A DNA stretch of 15,351 nucleotides. Source: CAYNEL01 sp964396225. GTDB taxonomy: Bacteria; Patescibacteriota; Minisyncoccia; Moranbacterales; UBA1568. The translations under genes were made by a program, and so were the position numbers. Shown here piece by piece: positions 7,780 through 15,264 of the stretch (the stretch's first letter is position 1; every line of letters starts with the position of its first letter). Below the pieces are notes generated by a model. It did no database searches. It saw nothing but the letters and a program-made list of their open reading frames with translations, and was not told where the DNA came from. The stretch spans positions 1 through 15,351 of the forward strand of contig CAYNEL010000020.1 of NCBI GenBank assembly GCA_964396225.1. Reading direction: 5' to 3'.

Positions 7780-7810
7780 AGGTTTCGGGAGAGCGGATCA
7801 GGAGAGCCGC

Positions 7811-8938
7811 CTAGCGTTTGAGGAGGCCCACCACGCCCGCGGCGATGCTTTCCTCCGCGTCGGGGTGGTAAAACGGCTTCAGGGCGGCCGCCATCTTGTC
7901 ATGGAGGGCACGGTCCTGGGACAGACGGACGATGTTGTTCAAGAGGATGTTTTCGCCGAGATTGGTCTCCTCGAGGACGAGGGCGCCGCCCAAGCGGGCC
8001 ACCTCGTAGGCGTTCATCCGCTGGTGGTCGTTGGCCGCGCTCTCTAGGGGTACCAGGATGAGAGCGGCGTTGGCGCGGGCGGCGATGTCAGCGATCTGCG
8101 AAGCGCCTGCGCGGGCCACGATGATGTCGGCCAGCGCCAGGAGATCCCCTAGGTCAGCTCCTTTCAGAAACGGCGCGAGATGGTAGTGCGCGGCGTTTTC
8201 GCCGAGACGGCTCTCCTCGATCCACTGTTTGGCCTCCTCGAAATTCCCCTCCCCCGTCTGGTGAACCACTTCGAAATAGTTGACGAGCTTGCCGGCGATG
8301 CGAGAGAAGATACGGTTGATGGAGCGGGCGCCCTGGCTGCCGCCCAAAACGAGGAGGAGTGGCCGGCCTTCGGGCAGGTTGAACGTGGCGCGGGCGCGGG
8401 CGGCGTCGCCAGCCGGGATTTCAGGCCGCACCGGCGTTCCGGTCTGGGCCACCTTGGCCACGGCGAAGTAACCTTTGGCCATGGAGTATCCCACCGCCAC
8501 CCGATCGGCCAGCTTGCCCACGATGCGGTTGGCCACGCCCGGCACGGCGTCGGATTCGTGGGTGAGGACAGGGATGCCGTAGAGTTTGGCGGCCACCACC
8601 ACCGGCACGGAGGCGAAGCCGCCTTTGGAAAAGACGGCGTCGGGCATGTAGCGGTAGAGGATGGCCAGCGCCTGGACGAAACCCCACAGCACTCGGAACG
8701 GATCGGTCAGGTTAAGGAGAGAGAAATAGCGCCGCCACTTTCCGGTCTTGATGAAGCGGGCGGGGATGCCGGCCTCCTGCATGCCGGCCCGTTCGAACTG
8801 ACCGTCCGGACCGACATACAGGAATTCGACCTTGCCTTCCAGCTGACGCTCGATCTCGCGAGCCACCACCACCAACGGGAAAATATGGCCGCCGGTGCCG
8901 CCGCCGCAGAGCACGATCCGGAACTTGGTATCGAACAT
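7811..8938 (-). CDS. murG: MurG, lipid II-forming N-acetylglucosaminyltransferase
   Basis: A 375-residue peripheral membrane GT28 enzyme that transfers GlcNAc from UDP-GlcNAc to lipid I on the inner face of the membrane. Glycine-rich loop CGGGTGGHIF is at 11-20, the second loop LGGSQGARSIN at 198-208, acceptor-domain THESDAVPGVANR at 126-138, and the UDP-binding stretch RAGASQIADIAA near 273. The usual Glu of that stretch is Asp here. C-terminal NDHQRMNA is conserved. It starts in context CTCTATG, 52 nt after ftsW, with no Shine-Dalgarno. Confidence 0.96.
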   Translation of the reverse strand: MFDTKFRIVLCGGGTGGHIFPLVVVAREIERQLEGKVEFLYVGPDGQFERAGMQEAGIPARFIKTGKWRRYFSLLNLTDPFRVLWGFVQALAILYRYMPDAVFSKGGFASVPVVVAAKLYGIPVLTHESDAVPGVANRIVGKLADRVAVGYSMAKGYFAVAKVAQTGTPVRPEIPAGDAARARATFNLPEGRPLLLVLGGSQGARSINRIFSRIAGKLVNYFEVVHQTGEGNFEEAKQWIEESRLGENAAHYHLAPFLKGADLGDLLALADIIVARAGASQIADIAARANAALILVPLESAANDHQRMNAYEVARLGGALVLEETNLGENILLNNIVRLSQDRALHDKMAAALKPFYHPDAEESIAAGVVGLLKR

Positions 8939-8990
8939 AGAGGTTTCGGGAATAAGGAAAAACGAACGGCCGCAAACGGAAGACCAATGC

Positions 8991-10124
8991 CTAGCCTCCC
9001 TGGCCTGCCTTCATACTAGTCTGCTTGGAAATGTTGAGCAATATGCCCACGCCCGCCAGGAGGAACGTGAGCGACGTACCGCCGTACGAGAGGAAGGGCA
9101 GCGGGATACCGGTGAGCGGGATGAGTCCCGTGATGGCGGCGATGTTGACGAAGGCCTGGAGGACGATCCAAGTGGTGATGCCCACTGCTACAAGCTTGCC
9201 GAACTCGTCGGGAGCGCGGCGCGCGATACGGTAACCCCGGGCCGCCACCCCGATGAAAAGCCCGATCACCACGAGCGCCCCGATGAGTCCCCACTCCTCA
9301 GCGAAAACGGCGAAAATCGAGTCCGTCACCGGCTCGGGGAGGTAGTTGAACTTCTGACGGCTGTGGCCCAGGCCCAAGCCGAAGATCCCGCCCGTCCCGA
9401 TGGCCAGGAGCGCCTGCTGGATATGGTAGCCCGCGCCTTGGGGATCGTGCTCCGGATTGAGGAAGACGAGGAAGCGCTGCATCCGGTACGGAGCGACCTG
9501 GATGAGGACGCCCAGGAGGGCGAAGCCGCTGGCGACGATGGCCAGGAGGTGCGAGAGCTTGGCCCCTCCGGCGAAAAAAACCGAGAGTGAGACGAGGAAG
9601 ATGACGCCGAGCGTCCCGGTGTCTGGCTGTTTCAGGATGAGGAAGGCCAGGGCGCCCAGGATGACGAGGAACGGCAGAAGTCCTTCGTAGAGGTCGCGGA
9701 TGCGGCTTCTCCCCTGTTTCGACAACCAGGCGGCGAGATAGAGGATGACCGAAAGCTTGGCTAGCTCCGAGGGTTGGAAGGAGAGTGGTCCGATGGAGAT
9801 CCAGCGGCTGGCCCCGTAGATCTTGGCTCCCACGCCTGGGATGAAGACCAGGACGAGGAGGACGAGCGTCAGGACGAAGAGCGGGATGACCAGGGCGCGC
9901 CAGCGGCGGTAGTCGATGAGCTGGCCAAGGTAGAGGGCGAGCAGGCCGGGGACGAGGGCGATGGCCTGGCGCTTCAGGAAATGGTACTCGTCGTCAAAAC
10001 GTGTCTCGCCGTAAAACACACCGGCGCTCGCGATGGTCACCAGGCCGATGGCGAGCAAGGTGAGGATGATCCAGAACAGCGTCCGGTCGAAACCGGGTTT
10101 AGGGGCGCGGGTTTTCTTGGTCAT
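8991..10124 (-). CDS. ftsW: FtsW/RodA/SpoVE-family (SEDS) peptidoglycan glycosyltransferase
   Basis: A 377-residue polytopic membrane protein of the SEDS family, which polymerises lipid II together with a class B PBP. About ten TM segments are visible. Family blocks are GASRWISIGPLSFQPSELAK, KQPDTGTL, NPEHDPQGAGYHIQQAL, GLGLGHSRQKFNYLPEPVTD with the presumed catalytic Asp, and the C-terminal IPLPFLSYGGTSL. Its place before murG-murC-murB favours FtsW over RodA. I use ATG 10124 (MTKKTRAPKPG); it overlaps the end of trmD by 26 nt. This is one of two starts here not preceded by T. No Shine-Dalgarno is obvious. Confidence 0.93.
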   Translation of the reverse strand: MTKKTRAPKPGFDRTLFWIILTLLAIGLVTIASAGVFYGETRFDDEYHFLKRQAIALVPGLLALYLGQLIDYRRWRALVIPLFVLTLVLLVLVFIPGVGAKIYGASRWISIGPLSFQPSELAKLSVILYLAAWLSKQGRSRIRDLYEGLLPFLVILGALAFLILKQPDTGTLGVIFLVSLSVFFAGGAKLSHLLAIVASGFALLGVLIQVAPYRMQRFLVFLNPEHDPQGAGYHIQQALLAIGTGGIFGLGLGHSRQKFNYLPEPVTDSIFAVFAEEWGLIGALVVIGLFIGVAARGYRIARRAPDEFGKLVAVGITTWIVLQAFVNIAAITGLIPLTGIPLPFLSYGGTSLTFLLAGVGILLNISKQTSMKAGQGG

Positions 10125-10794
10125 GGGGGTGGGTGTGTGTTTGTGTCGAGGCTCGGAACCGCTCGATTTCGGCGTGGTTGCCGGAGAGGAGCACCGGGGG
10201 CACCGTCCAGCCACGGAACTCCTCGGGCTTGGTGTACTGCGGATACTCGAGGAGGCCGGGTTCGCTGTGCGATTCCCGGACGGCGCTCAGCTCGTTGCCG
10301 AGGACGCCCGGGACGAGACGCGCCACGGCGTCCACCACCGCCATGGCCGGCACTTCGCCGCCAGTCAGCACGAAATCGCCGAGCGAGAGCTCCTCGTCCG
10401 CCAGATGTTCCGCCACCCGTTCGTCCACGCCTTCGTAACGGCCGCAGATGAGGATGAGGCGGCCGTAGCCGGCCAGCCGCTTGGCTTCGGCTTGGGTGAA
10501 GCGCTTGCCCTTGGCCGAGAAGAGGACAACCCGGGCCGGAGGAGTGGACTCCCCGTTTCCGCGCAAGCCCCCGATAGTCTCGAGACAGCGGTAGATCGGC
10601 TCCACCTTGAGCACCATCCCGGCTCCTCCACCGTAGGGCGTGTCATCTACCTTGCGGTGCTTGTCGGTCGCGTAGTCCCGGAGCTGGTGGACGACGGTCT
10701 CGATGAATCCGGCCTCGCGGGCGCGTTTCAATATGGACTCGTCAAAATAAGCCGAGAACATCTCCGGAAAGAGGGTGATGATGTCGAAGCGCAT
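10099..10794 (-). CDS. trmD: tRNA (guanine37-N1)-methyltransferase TrmD
   Basis: A 231-residue SPOUT methyltransferase that makes m1G37 next to the anticodon and prevents +1 frameshifting. FDIITLFPEMF at the N-terminus, the GGGAGMVLK substrate region, ICGRYEGVDERV and the SAM-binding trefoil-knot block LSLGDFVLTGGEVPAM are intact, followed by the C-terminal domain GNELSAVRESH and LLEYPQYTKPEEF. The tail after ERFRAS is a Thr/His-rich stretch encoded by a CA-rich repeat that overlaps ftsW. ATG 10794 is chosen because AAGGAGA lies 10 nt upstream, one of only three good Shine-Dalgarno sites here. TrmD is usually with rpsP-rimM-rplS; here it heads a cell-wall cluster. Confidence 0.96.
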   Translation of the reverse strand: MRFDIITLFPEMFSAYFDESILKRAREAGFIETVVHQLRDYATDKHRKVDDTPYGGGAGMVLKVEPIYRCLETIGGLRGNGESTPPARVVLFSAKGKRFTQAEAKRLAGYGRLILICGRYEGVDERVAEHLADEELSLGDFVLTGGEVPAMAVVDAVARLVPGVLGNELSAVRESHSEPGLLEYPQYTKPEEFRGWTVPPVLLSGNHAEIERFRASTQTHTHPHDQENPRP

Positions 10795-10803
10795 AGGCAA
10801 AAG

Positions 10804-10810
10804 TCTCCTT
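10804..10810 (-). promoter_or_regulatory. Shine-Dalgarno of trmD
   Basis: AAGGAGA on the minus strand, about 10 nt before ATG 10794. It decides the ATG over the in-frame TTG two codons upstream. Confidence 0.7.
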
Positions 10811-10830
10811 TAGTATGCCTAAAATGCCTG

Positions 10831-10855
10831 AAAAGCGCCACTCGGCTGGTGGCGC
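10831..10855 (-). terminator. Rho-independent terminator after the Wzz-like gene
   Basis: On the minus strand GCGCCAC, loop CAGCCGA and GTGGCGC form a perfect 7-bp stem followed by TTTTC. It lies 35 nt after the stop at 10890 and before trmD. I see no clear promoter between it and trmD, so the cluster may depend on partial readthrough or on a promoter I cannot recognise. Confidence 0.75.
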
Positions 10856-10889
10856 AGGCCTCGGGCGGAATAGAAAATCAGTGTCAACC

Positions 10890-11960
10890 TCACATCTTTC
10901 CCTGGAGGAGTTCGTTCAGGCGGCGCTTGAAGTCCTCGGCCGAAGGTTCGGCGGTCGGGGCGGCGGCCGGCCGTTCCTCCGGAGCCGGAGCGGAAAGCAC
11001 GTCTTCTGGCTCGGCCGACGTGAGCGCTCCCTGGAGTGCTTCGTCCCAGGAGAATTCACTGGCGTCGATGCCCGGCAGGTTGGTCGGGGCCTGGCGCACG
11101 GTCTGGGCCCGGAGAAGACGCGCGTCCGCGCTCATTTTGGCGGGCTTGGGCCGGACAGGTTCGGCCAGCTGCGTTTTGGGCGCGGTCGGGGCGGCGCTCT
11201 TTGTCTCCTTCGGTGCCACCGGCTCCGGGATGGCGGCCGGCTCGGCGGCTTGGGGCGGGGCGGGGTGGACGGCGGCCGCCTGGGGCCAGGCCGAGAGATC
11301 GAGGTCGCGTGCCAGAAGCGAACGGATACGTTCGGCGCTCCGCGTCTCGCGCGACGAGGCGGGTTCTCGGTCCAGCCTGCCCGCCCAGCGACCGATAGAA
11401 AAGAGGATGGCGGTGAGGAGCGCCCCGCCGGAAAGGCCGATGACGATCCAGATGGGCAAGGGTGTGATAGCCGGACGGACGAGCGGCCCGTCCAGAGGAT
11501 GGATCTCCACTTTTCCGACCCCGTAATGGTAGGCGGCTTCCCCTGCCAACACCTGATTGACGGTCCGGGCGAGGAGCTCGGCGCTCGCCGGATCCTGACT
11601 CGAGACCGTGAGGCGTAGGACATTGCTTCCCTTGAAGTGTTTCACCGCCACGTGGCGGTTCCAGAGAGTGAGGCGCCGCAGGGCGCTTTCGCCAGTCCAT
11701 GGATCGCGCAGGTCGGGCGCCCGCTTGAGCACCCGGTCGTAGAAGCTGATCTGGACCGGCAGGCGCGAGAGATCGCCGGCCGCCGAGGCGTAAAGTGGGT
11801 CGCGTGGGATGACGAGCATGTCAGAGACGGCTACGGTCGTCCGGAAGAGAGGCGCCGTGAAAAAGAGGATACCTCCCGAAAAGAGGACCCAGAAGAAAAA
11901 GTGTCGGAAACCAAGCACGGGGCCGCGCGGGCGGAAGTTGTGGGCGGGAGGGATGCTCAT
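10890..11960 (-). CDS. Wzz-like polysaccharide chain-length/co-polymerase protein with long C-terminal tail
   Basis: A 356-residue protein with the two-TM architecture of chain-length determinant proteins: TM1 about 18-40, an exported domain of about 125 residues (LRLTVSSQDPASAELLARTV is the typical conserved strand-helix) and TM2 about 168-190 preceded by a Pro-containing segment (GPLVRPAITPLPIW). Residues 191-356 form an unusual Ala/Pro/Glu-rich cytoplasmic tail ending in a predicted helix (EDFKRRLNELLQGKM). There are no Walker motifs, so it is not a tyrosine autokinase. It overlaps the glycosyltransferase gene by 4 nt (ATGA), so the two are co-translated. Family assignment is moderately sure; the tail has no assigned role. 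Confidence 0.75.
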   Translation of the reverse strand: MSIPPAHNFRPRGPVLGFRHFFFWVLFSGGILFFTAPLFRTTVAVSDMLVIPRDPLYASAAGDLSRLPVQISFYDRVLKRAPDLRDPWTGESALRRLTLWNRHVAVKHFKGSNVLRLTVSSQDPASAELLARTVNQVLAGEAAYHYGVGKVEIHPLDGPLVRPAITPLPIWIVIGLSGGALLTAILFSIGRWAGRLDREPASSRETRSAERIRSLLARDLDLSAWPQAAAVHPAPPQAAEPAAIPEPVAPKETKSAAPTAPKTQLAEPVRPKPAKMSADARLLRAQTVRQAPTNLPGIDASEFSWDEALQGALTSAEPEDVLSAPAPEERPAAAPTAEPSAEDFKRRLNELLQGKM

Positions 11961-13084
11961 ATGCCGTGACGGAGAGTGGAGGGGAGAGTGTTGGAACGCC
12001 GCGTGCGGACGTCCTCGCAGGCTTCGGCGAGGCGAGCAGCCACGGCTTTCCACGAGAGGCTCGTCCGCACGCGGCAGCGGGCGGCTTCCGAGAGGCGGGC
12101 GCGTTCCTCGCCGTTATTGATGAGGTAGGAGAGTTCCTGCTGGAGGGATTCGGCCGATTTCGGATCGACGTATTCCGCCGCGTCGCGGGCGATCTCCCGG
12201 GTGCGGTCATGCTGGAGGGCGAGCATCGGGAGGAAATGTCCGAGACCGAGACGCAGGGTTTCGAGGGACTGTCCGTCCCGGCCGGGAACGACGGCCAGGA
12301 GGGCGTGCGAGAGGAGCTGGTGCAGGGTCTCGCCCCGGACCTCGCCGGCGAACACCACCGAATCGCGTCCCTCCGCGAGCAGGCGGAGGAAACGGGCGTA
12401 TTCCGGATCAGTCTCGGACGAGCCGAGGAGGACGAGCTTGAAGTTGTTGGGGACGCGGCTCGTGTCCTCAAGCTGGAGGAAAGCCTTGATGAGCCAGTGG
12501 GCTCCGGAAGCGGGCGAGGCCGCGCTTCCGGCCACCAGGTAGCTCCCCTCTTTCAGGTTGAAGGTCTGGAGGCGGTCGGCCCGCGCCGTGCGGCCGGAGG
12601 GCGTGCCCTCGGGAATAGCCACAGCCTCGACACCGTAATAATCGCGGATGAACTCGGCCTGGGACTCACGCGGCACGACGACAAGGTGTGGCGAAAGGAG
12701 GAGCGGCGCGGCTTCGGCCGGCGGCTGTTCGGAGGATGGAAAACCGAGCACGCTCACCGTCCGCCGTTTCAGGAGACGGAGGCAGAGGGTGAGGAAGCGT
12801 CCCGTTTCGGGCTGGAGGTAGACCGCGTCGTACGGGACAAACAGGGCGTGCAGGACGGCAAAGGCGTGCTGGCTCCGGTCGGCCAAAAGACCCGCCAGGG
12901 CCGGGACGTGCCTGATCAGGACCCCGCGGTAGCTCTTGATCCTGGGATGGGTATAGGCGGCTCGGGCGTACACGGTCACGCTGTGGCCGGCCGCGGCCAA
13001 CGCGGTAGCCAGAGCTTCGACGTGGCGTTCGGGGCCGGGACCGACGGCCGGCAGGCCGCGTTGGCCGATGAAGGCGATGCGCAT
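11957..13084 (-). CDS. GT4-like glycosyltransferase (GT-B fold), divergent active site
   Basis: A 375-residue cytoplasmic protein. The N-terminal MRIAFIGQRGLPAVG..ERHVEALATAL is the family I know as rhamnosyl/GT4 transferases of surface polysaccharide clusters (usual form GIPA.YGGVE). The C-terminal Rossmann domain has LVAGSAASPASGAHWLIKAF, FKLVLLGSSE, VVFAGEV and EIARDAAEYVDP. The family's EX7E motif reads as D270-G-Q-S-L-E-T-L-R278, so the second Glu is Arg and the first is Asp; activity may be altered or absent. ATG 13084 (context CTTATG) is used rather than an upstream in-frame start, since MRIAFIGQRG is the family N-terminus. It is first in a two-gene operon with the Wzz-like gene. Confidence 0.85.
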   Translation of the reverse strand: MRIAFIGQRGLPAVGPGPERHVEALATALAAAGHSVTVYARAAYTHPRIKSYRGVLIRHVPALAGLLADRSQHAFAVLHALFVPYDAVYLQPETGRFLTLCLRLLKRRTVSVLGFPSSEQPPAEAAPLLLSPHLVVVPRESQAEFIRDYYGVEAVAIPEGTPSGRTARADRLQTFNLKEGSYLVAGSAASPASGAHWLIKAFLQLEDTSRVPNNFKLVLLGSSETDPEYARFLRLLAEGRDSVVFAGEVRGETLHQLLSHALLAVVPGRDGQSLETLRLGLGHFLPMLALQHDRTREIARDAAEYVDPKSAESLQQELSYLINNGEERARLSEAARCRVRTSLSWKAVAARLAEACEDVRTRRSNTLPSTLRHGI

Positions 13085-13120
13085 AAGCAAAGAGGTGGGC
13101 CGTTCTGGGGAGAACAAGGA

Positions 13121-13150
13121 AAAGTAGCAGAAAAGCGAGCAGGGTGTCAA
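13121..13150 (-). promoter_or_regulatory. Promoter of the glycosyltransferase-Wzz operon (TTGACA-18-TGC-TACTTT)
   Basis: On the minus strand a consensus TTGACA at 13145-13150 is followed after 18 nt by TACTTT at 13121-13126 with an extended TGC. The predicted transcript begins near 13114, close to a GTTCT-CCCC-AGAAC hairpin. Confidence 0.65.
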
Positions 13151-13175
13151 ACCGCCGTCCCGACCGAAAGACATG

Positions 13176-13211
13176 AAAAACGGCCGCCCGGGGAATACCC
13201 CGAAGCGGCCG
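13176..13211 (-). terminator. Rho-independent terminator after the small secreted protein pair
   Basis: On the minus strand CGGCCGC (13205-13211) pairs with GCGGCCG (13181-13187), with an inner CGGGG/CCCCG stem and a TATT loop, followed by TTTTT. It begins 21 nt after the stop at 13232. Confidence 0.85.
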
Positions 13212-13231
13212 GAACGGCCTGTCTGCGCCAC

Positions 13232-13588
13232 CTATCGAACGGCCAACGCCTTGTCGCCGGAGAGCTTGGCGTAACATTGTCCCACGAAAACCTTGAACGG
13301 ATGGTCGTCGGGGAGGTTCCGCAGCACGGCGATGTTCGGCAGTTCGAAGCGTACCTCCGAGGGCTGCATCACCACGGCCAGACTGAAGGTCCTGGCAAGG
13401 GGGTTGTAGGACAGGAACACCTCCCCCTTGAGAGCGTTACTGACGAGGGCGGTCGCAGTGTCCGACGCGCCCGTCTCGAACGTCGTCGAGGAGAAATAGG
13501 CGGCCCCGCAGAAGACGGATTCGGCGGATGCCGCCGGCGCCCCCAGGAGGACGAGACACGACCACCATGCTCTGGTGCGGATATTCAT
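13232..13588 (-). CDS. Small secreted protein of unknown function, 118 residues
   Basis: The N-terminus has a clear Sec signal peptide (RTRAW...CLVLLGAPAASA, cleavage expected after ASA at about residue 22). The mature part is about 96 residues with two cysteines (Cys27 and Cys105) that could pair, and a beta-rich pattern (GEVFLSY, TFSLAVVM, EVRFELPNIAVL). I do not recognise a family. It overlaps the preceding gene by 4 nt (ATGA), and AGGAGG lies 4 nt upstream of the ATG. This is one of the two starts in the window not preceded by T. The pair is transcribed together and closed by a terminator. Confidence 0.75.
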   Translation of the reverse strand: MNIRTRAWWSCLVLLGAPAASAESVFCGAAYFSSTTFETGASDTATALVSNALKGEVFLSYNPLARTFSLAVVMQPSEVRFELPNIAVLRNLPDDHPFKVFVGQCYAKLSGDKALAVR

Positions 13589-13962
13589 CGTTCCTCCTCA
13601 CGGTCGAGAGAAAGGGAAGCGTCGCCGCAGGCCGGTCGATCGGCGGTAGCGGCATGCTGGACGAAACAGCGGGAGACGCGGTCGGCCAGGACGCCGTTGG
13701 GCAGGCACTCGCTGATCATCTGGACGACGTACTCGCCGCGTGTCCCGTCATAATGCACGAGGGCCGGTCGGTACGCCTGCGGGGCGTCGGCCGGCACGAG
13801 GCGCAAGTCGAGGGCCGTCTGCCAGTTGCGGGTCAGGGACGGGTCGCTCACCGAGACCACCATGTCGTCCGGGCCGTCGCAGGGCAGCCCCGGCGGGCCG
13901 TCCCGCGCACCGGCCAAAACCGCCATACTCCACAACACCAACACCGATACATAAGGACGCAT
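13585..13962 (-). CDS. Small secreted cysteine-containing protein of unknown function, 125 residues
   Basis: Signal peptide at about 1-19 (RPYVSVLVLWSMAVLAGA). The mature protein has four cysteines (28, 86, 99, 112), consistent with two disulfides, and an acidic/basic C-terminus (DREEER). I recognise no domain. A canonical AGGAGGT stands 4 nt before ATG 13962. It is the first gene of a two-gene operon with its own promoter and terminator. The strong Shine-Dalgarno contrasts with most of the window. Confidence 0.75.
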   Translation of the reverse strand: MRPYVSVLVLWSMAVLAGARDGPPGLPCDGPDDMVVSVSDPSLTRNWQTALDLRLVPADAPQAYRPALVHYDGTRGEYVVQMISECLPNGVLADRVSRCFVQHAATADRPACGDASLSLDREEER

Positions 13963-14011
13963 AGCGACCTCCTCTCTGTTGCGATGGATGGGGCCAAGGT
14001 ACTTGTCTTCA

Positions 14012-14041
14012 TCTCTACCCTACCCCCTCCACCCCTGTCAA
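14012..14041 (-). promoter_or_regulatory. Promoter of the small secreted protein pair (TTGACA-18-TAGAGA)
   Basis: On the minus strand TTGACA at 14036-14041 and TAGAGA at 14012-14017 are spaced by 18 nt across a G-rich stretch. The -35 begins a few bases after the T-tract of the rseP terminator. About 40 nt of leader follow. Confidence 0.55.
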
Positions 14042-14045
14042 ACGC

Positions 14046-14068
14046 CAAAACCCGCCGCGGGGGCGGGT
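14046..14068 (-). terminator. Rho-independent terminator after rseP
   Basis: On the minus strand ACCCGCC, loop CCCGC and GGCGGGT form a 7-bp GC-rich stem followed by TTTGG, a short T-tract. It lies 29 nt after the rseP stop. Confidence 0.65.
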
Positions 14069-14097
14069 CGGTGGGACGCTGCCGGCGGGCCGCGCCG

Positions 14098-15252
14098 TCA
14101 GAAGAGGGCCTGGATCTTGTCGGCCACCTTGAACTTGCCGAAGTCGTGCACTGTGACGAGAATCATGAGGACGAGGAGGAAGAGGAAGCCCAGCTGGTGG
14201 AACCAGCCTTCGACGCGATGACTCACGGGACCGCCCTTGACCATCTCGATCAGGACGAACAGAACACGGCCGCCGTCGAGCGCCGGAAACGGCAGGATGT
14301 TGATGATGCCGAGGTTGATGGAGAGGATGGCCGCAAAGAAGAGGAGGTACGCCAGGCCGAGGGTGCTCACTTCCTTGGTGAGGTAGGCGATGCCGAGCGG
14401 TCCCGCCACGTCCTGGAGGCTCTCCCGCTCTCCGCCCACGAGACCGGCTAGGAGCCGGCCCACGCCCGTCAGCATGGCACCGGTCAGATGGTACGTCTCC
14501 CGGGCGCCTTCGAGGAGGGCTTCTCCCCAGCCGTAACGCACGATGACGGTGGCGTTCAGGGCCACGCCGAGCGCCCCTTCGCCCTCGGGAGTCTCGAGCC
14601 GGGGAGTGCCGCTCAAGAGAACGGCTTCGCCGTTACGCTCCACCTTGAAAGTGATCTCCTCCCCTTTGTTGGCGGCGATGTAGGCCTGGGTCTCCGGAAC
14701 GCTCGCCATTTCCCGTCCGTCGAGACGGAGGATGACGTCCCCCATCTTGAGCCCCATGGCTTCGGCCGGGGAACCGGACATCACCTGTGAAATCTGGATG
14801 CGCGGGGTCTGTCCGGCCGGCAGGGTGGCTTCCGGATCGACGGCGCGCGGGAAACCCAGGGTGAGGGTCCAGGCGATAAGGAGCCAGGCCAGGAGGAAGT
14901 TCATCACCACCCCGGCCACGAGGATCTGGATGCGCACCAGCGGGTGCCGCACCGCGAAGCTATCGGCCTCCGGACGGCCGCGGCCGTCCTCGCCTTTGAT
15001 CTTGACGAAACCACCCAAGGGGATCCAGTTGATCGAATAGACAGTGTTCTGCGAGACCACATCGCGGCCGCCCCAGACAAAACGGTAGCGTCCCGCCGTC
15101 TCGTCTTTCCAGAAACCGAAGAGGCGGGGCGGGAAACCGAAACCGAACTCGTCGGCCTTGACGCCGTGGAAGCGGGCCACGGCGAAATGCCCGAGCTCGT
15201 GCACAAAGACGAGGAGCCCCAGGACGACGATGAAGAGCAGCAAGGTGGTCAT
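14098..15252 (-). CDS. rseP: Site-2 intramembrane metalloprotease RseP (peptidase M50)
   Basis: A 384-residue membrane zinc protease that cuts membrane-embedded substrates such as anti-sigma factors or signal-peptide remnants. The zinc motif HELGH is at 18-22 in TM1. One PDZ domain follows TM2 (IQISQVMSGSPAEAMGLKMGDVILRLDG region). The third ligand motif is LPFPALDGGRVLF (about residue 325 onward) within INLGIINILPFPALDGG, and there is a C-terminal TM. It has a single PDZ, like short Gram-positive/CPR forms, not the two of E. coli. It appears to be a single-gene transcript between its promoter and terminator. Start ATG 15252, context CGCTATG, no Shine-Dalgarno. Confidence 0.93.
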   Translation of the reverse strand: MTTLLLFIVVLGLLVFVHELGHFAVARFHGVKADEFGFGFPPRLFGFWKDETAGRYRFVWGGRDVVSQNTVYSINWIPLGGFVKIKGEDGRGRPEADSFAVRHPLVRIQILVAGVVMNFLLAWLLIAWTLTLGFPRAVDPEATLPAGQTPRIQISQVMSGSPAEAMGLKMGDVILRLDGREMASVPETQAYIAANKGEEITFKVERNGEAVLLSGTPRLETPEGEGALGVALNATVIVRYGWGEALLEGARETYHLTGAMLTGVGRLLAGLVGGERESLQDVAGPLGIAYLTKEVSTLGLAYLLFFAAILSINLGIINILPFPALDGGRVLFVLIEMVKGGPVSHRVEGWFHQLGFLFLLVLMILVTVHDFGKFKVADKIQALF

Positions 15253-15264
15253 AGCGGAATATCA

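Noticed and set aside
10130..10146. GT/CA-rich simple repeat as a phase-variable tract
   Set aside because: The repeat is short and interrupted (GTGTGTGTTTGTG) and lies within the trmD tail; there is no sign of frame variation.
10125..10214. Longer FtsW N-terminus
   Set aside because: The extra 30 residues are encoded by the shifted frame of trmD and the CA-rich tract; MTKKTRAPKPG before TM1 is a normal FtsW start.
11966..13753. 595-codon plus-strand open frame
   Set aside because: It lies opposite the glycosyltransferase and small secreted protein genes, crosses a promoter and a terminator, and shows no domain; it is a GC-driven shadow.
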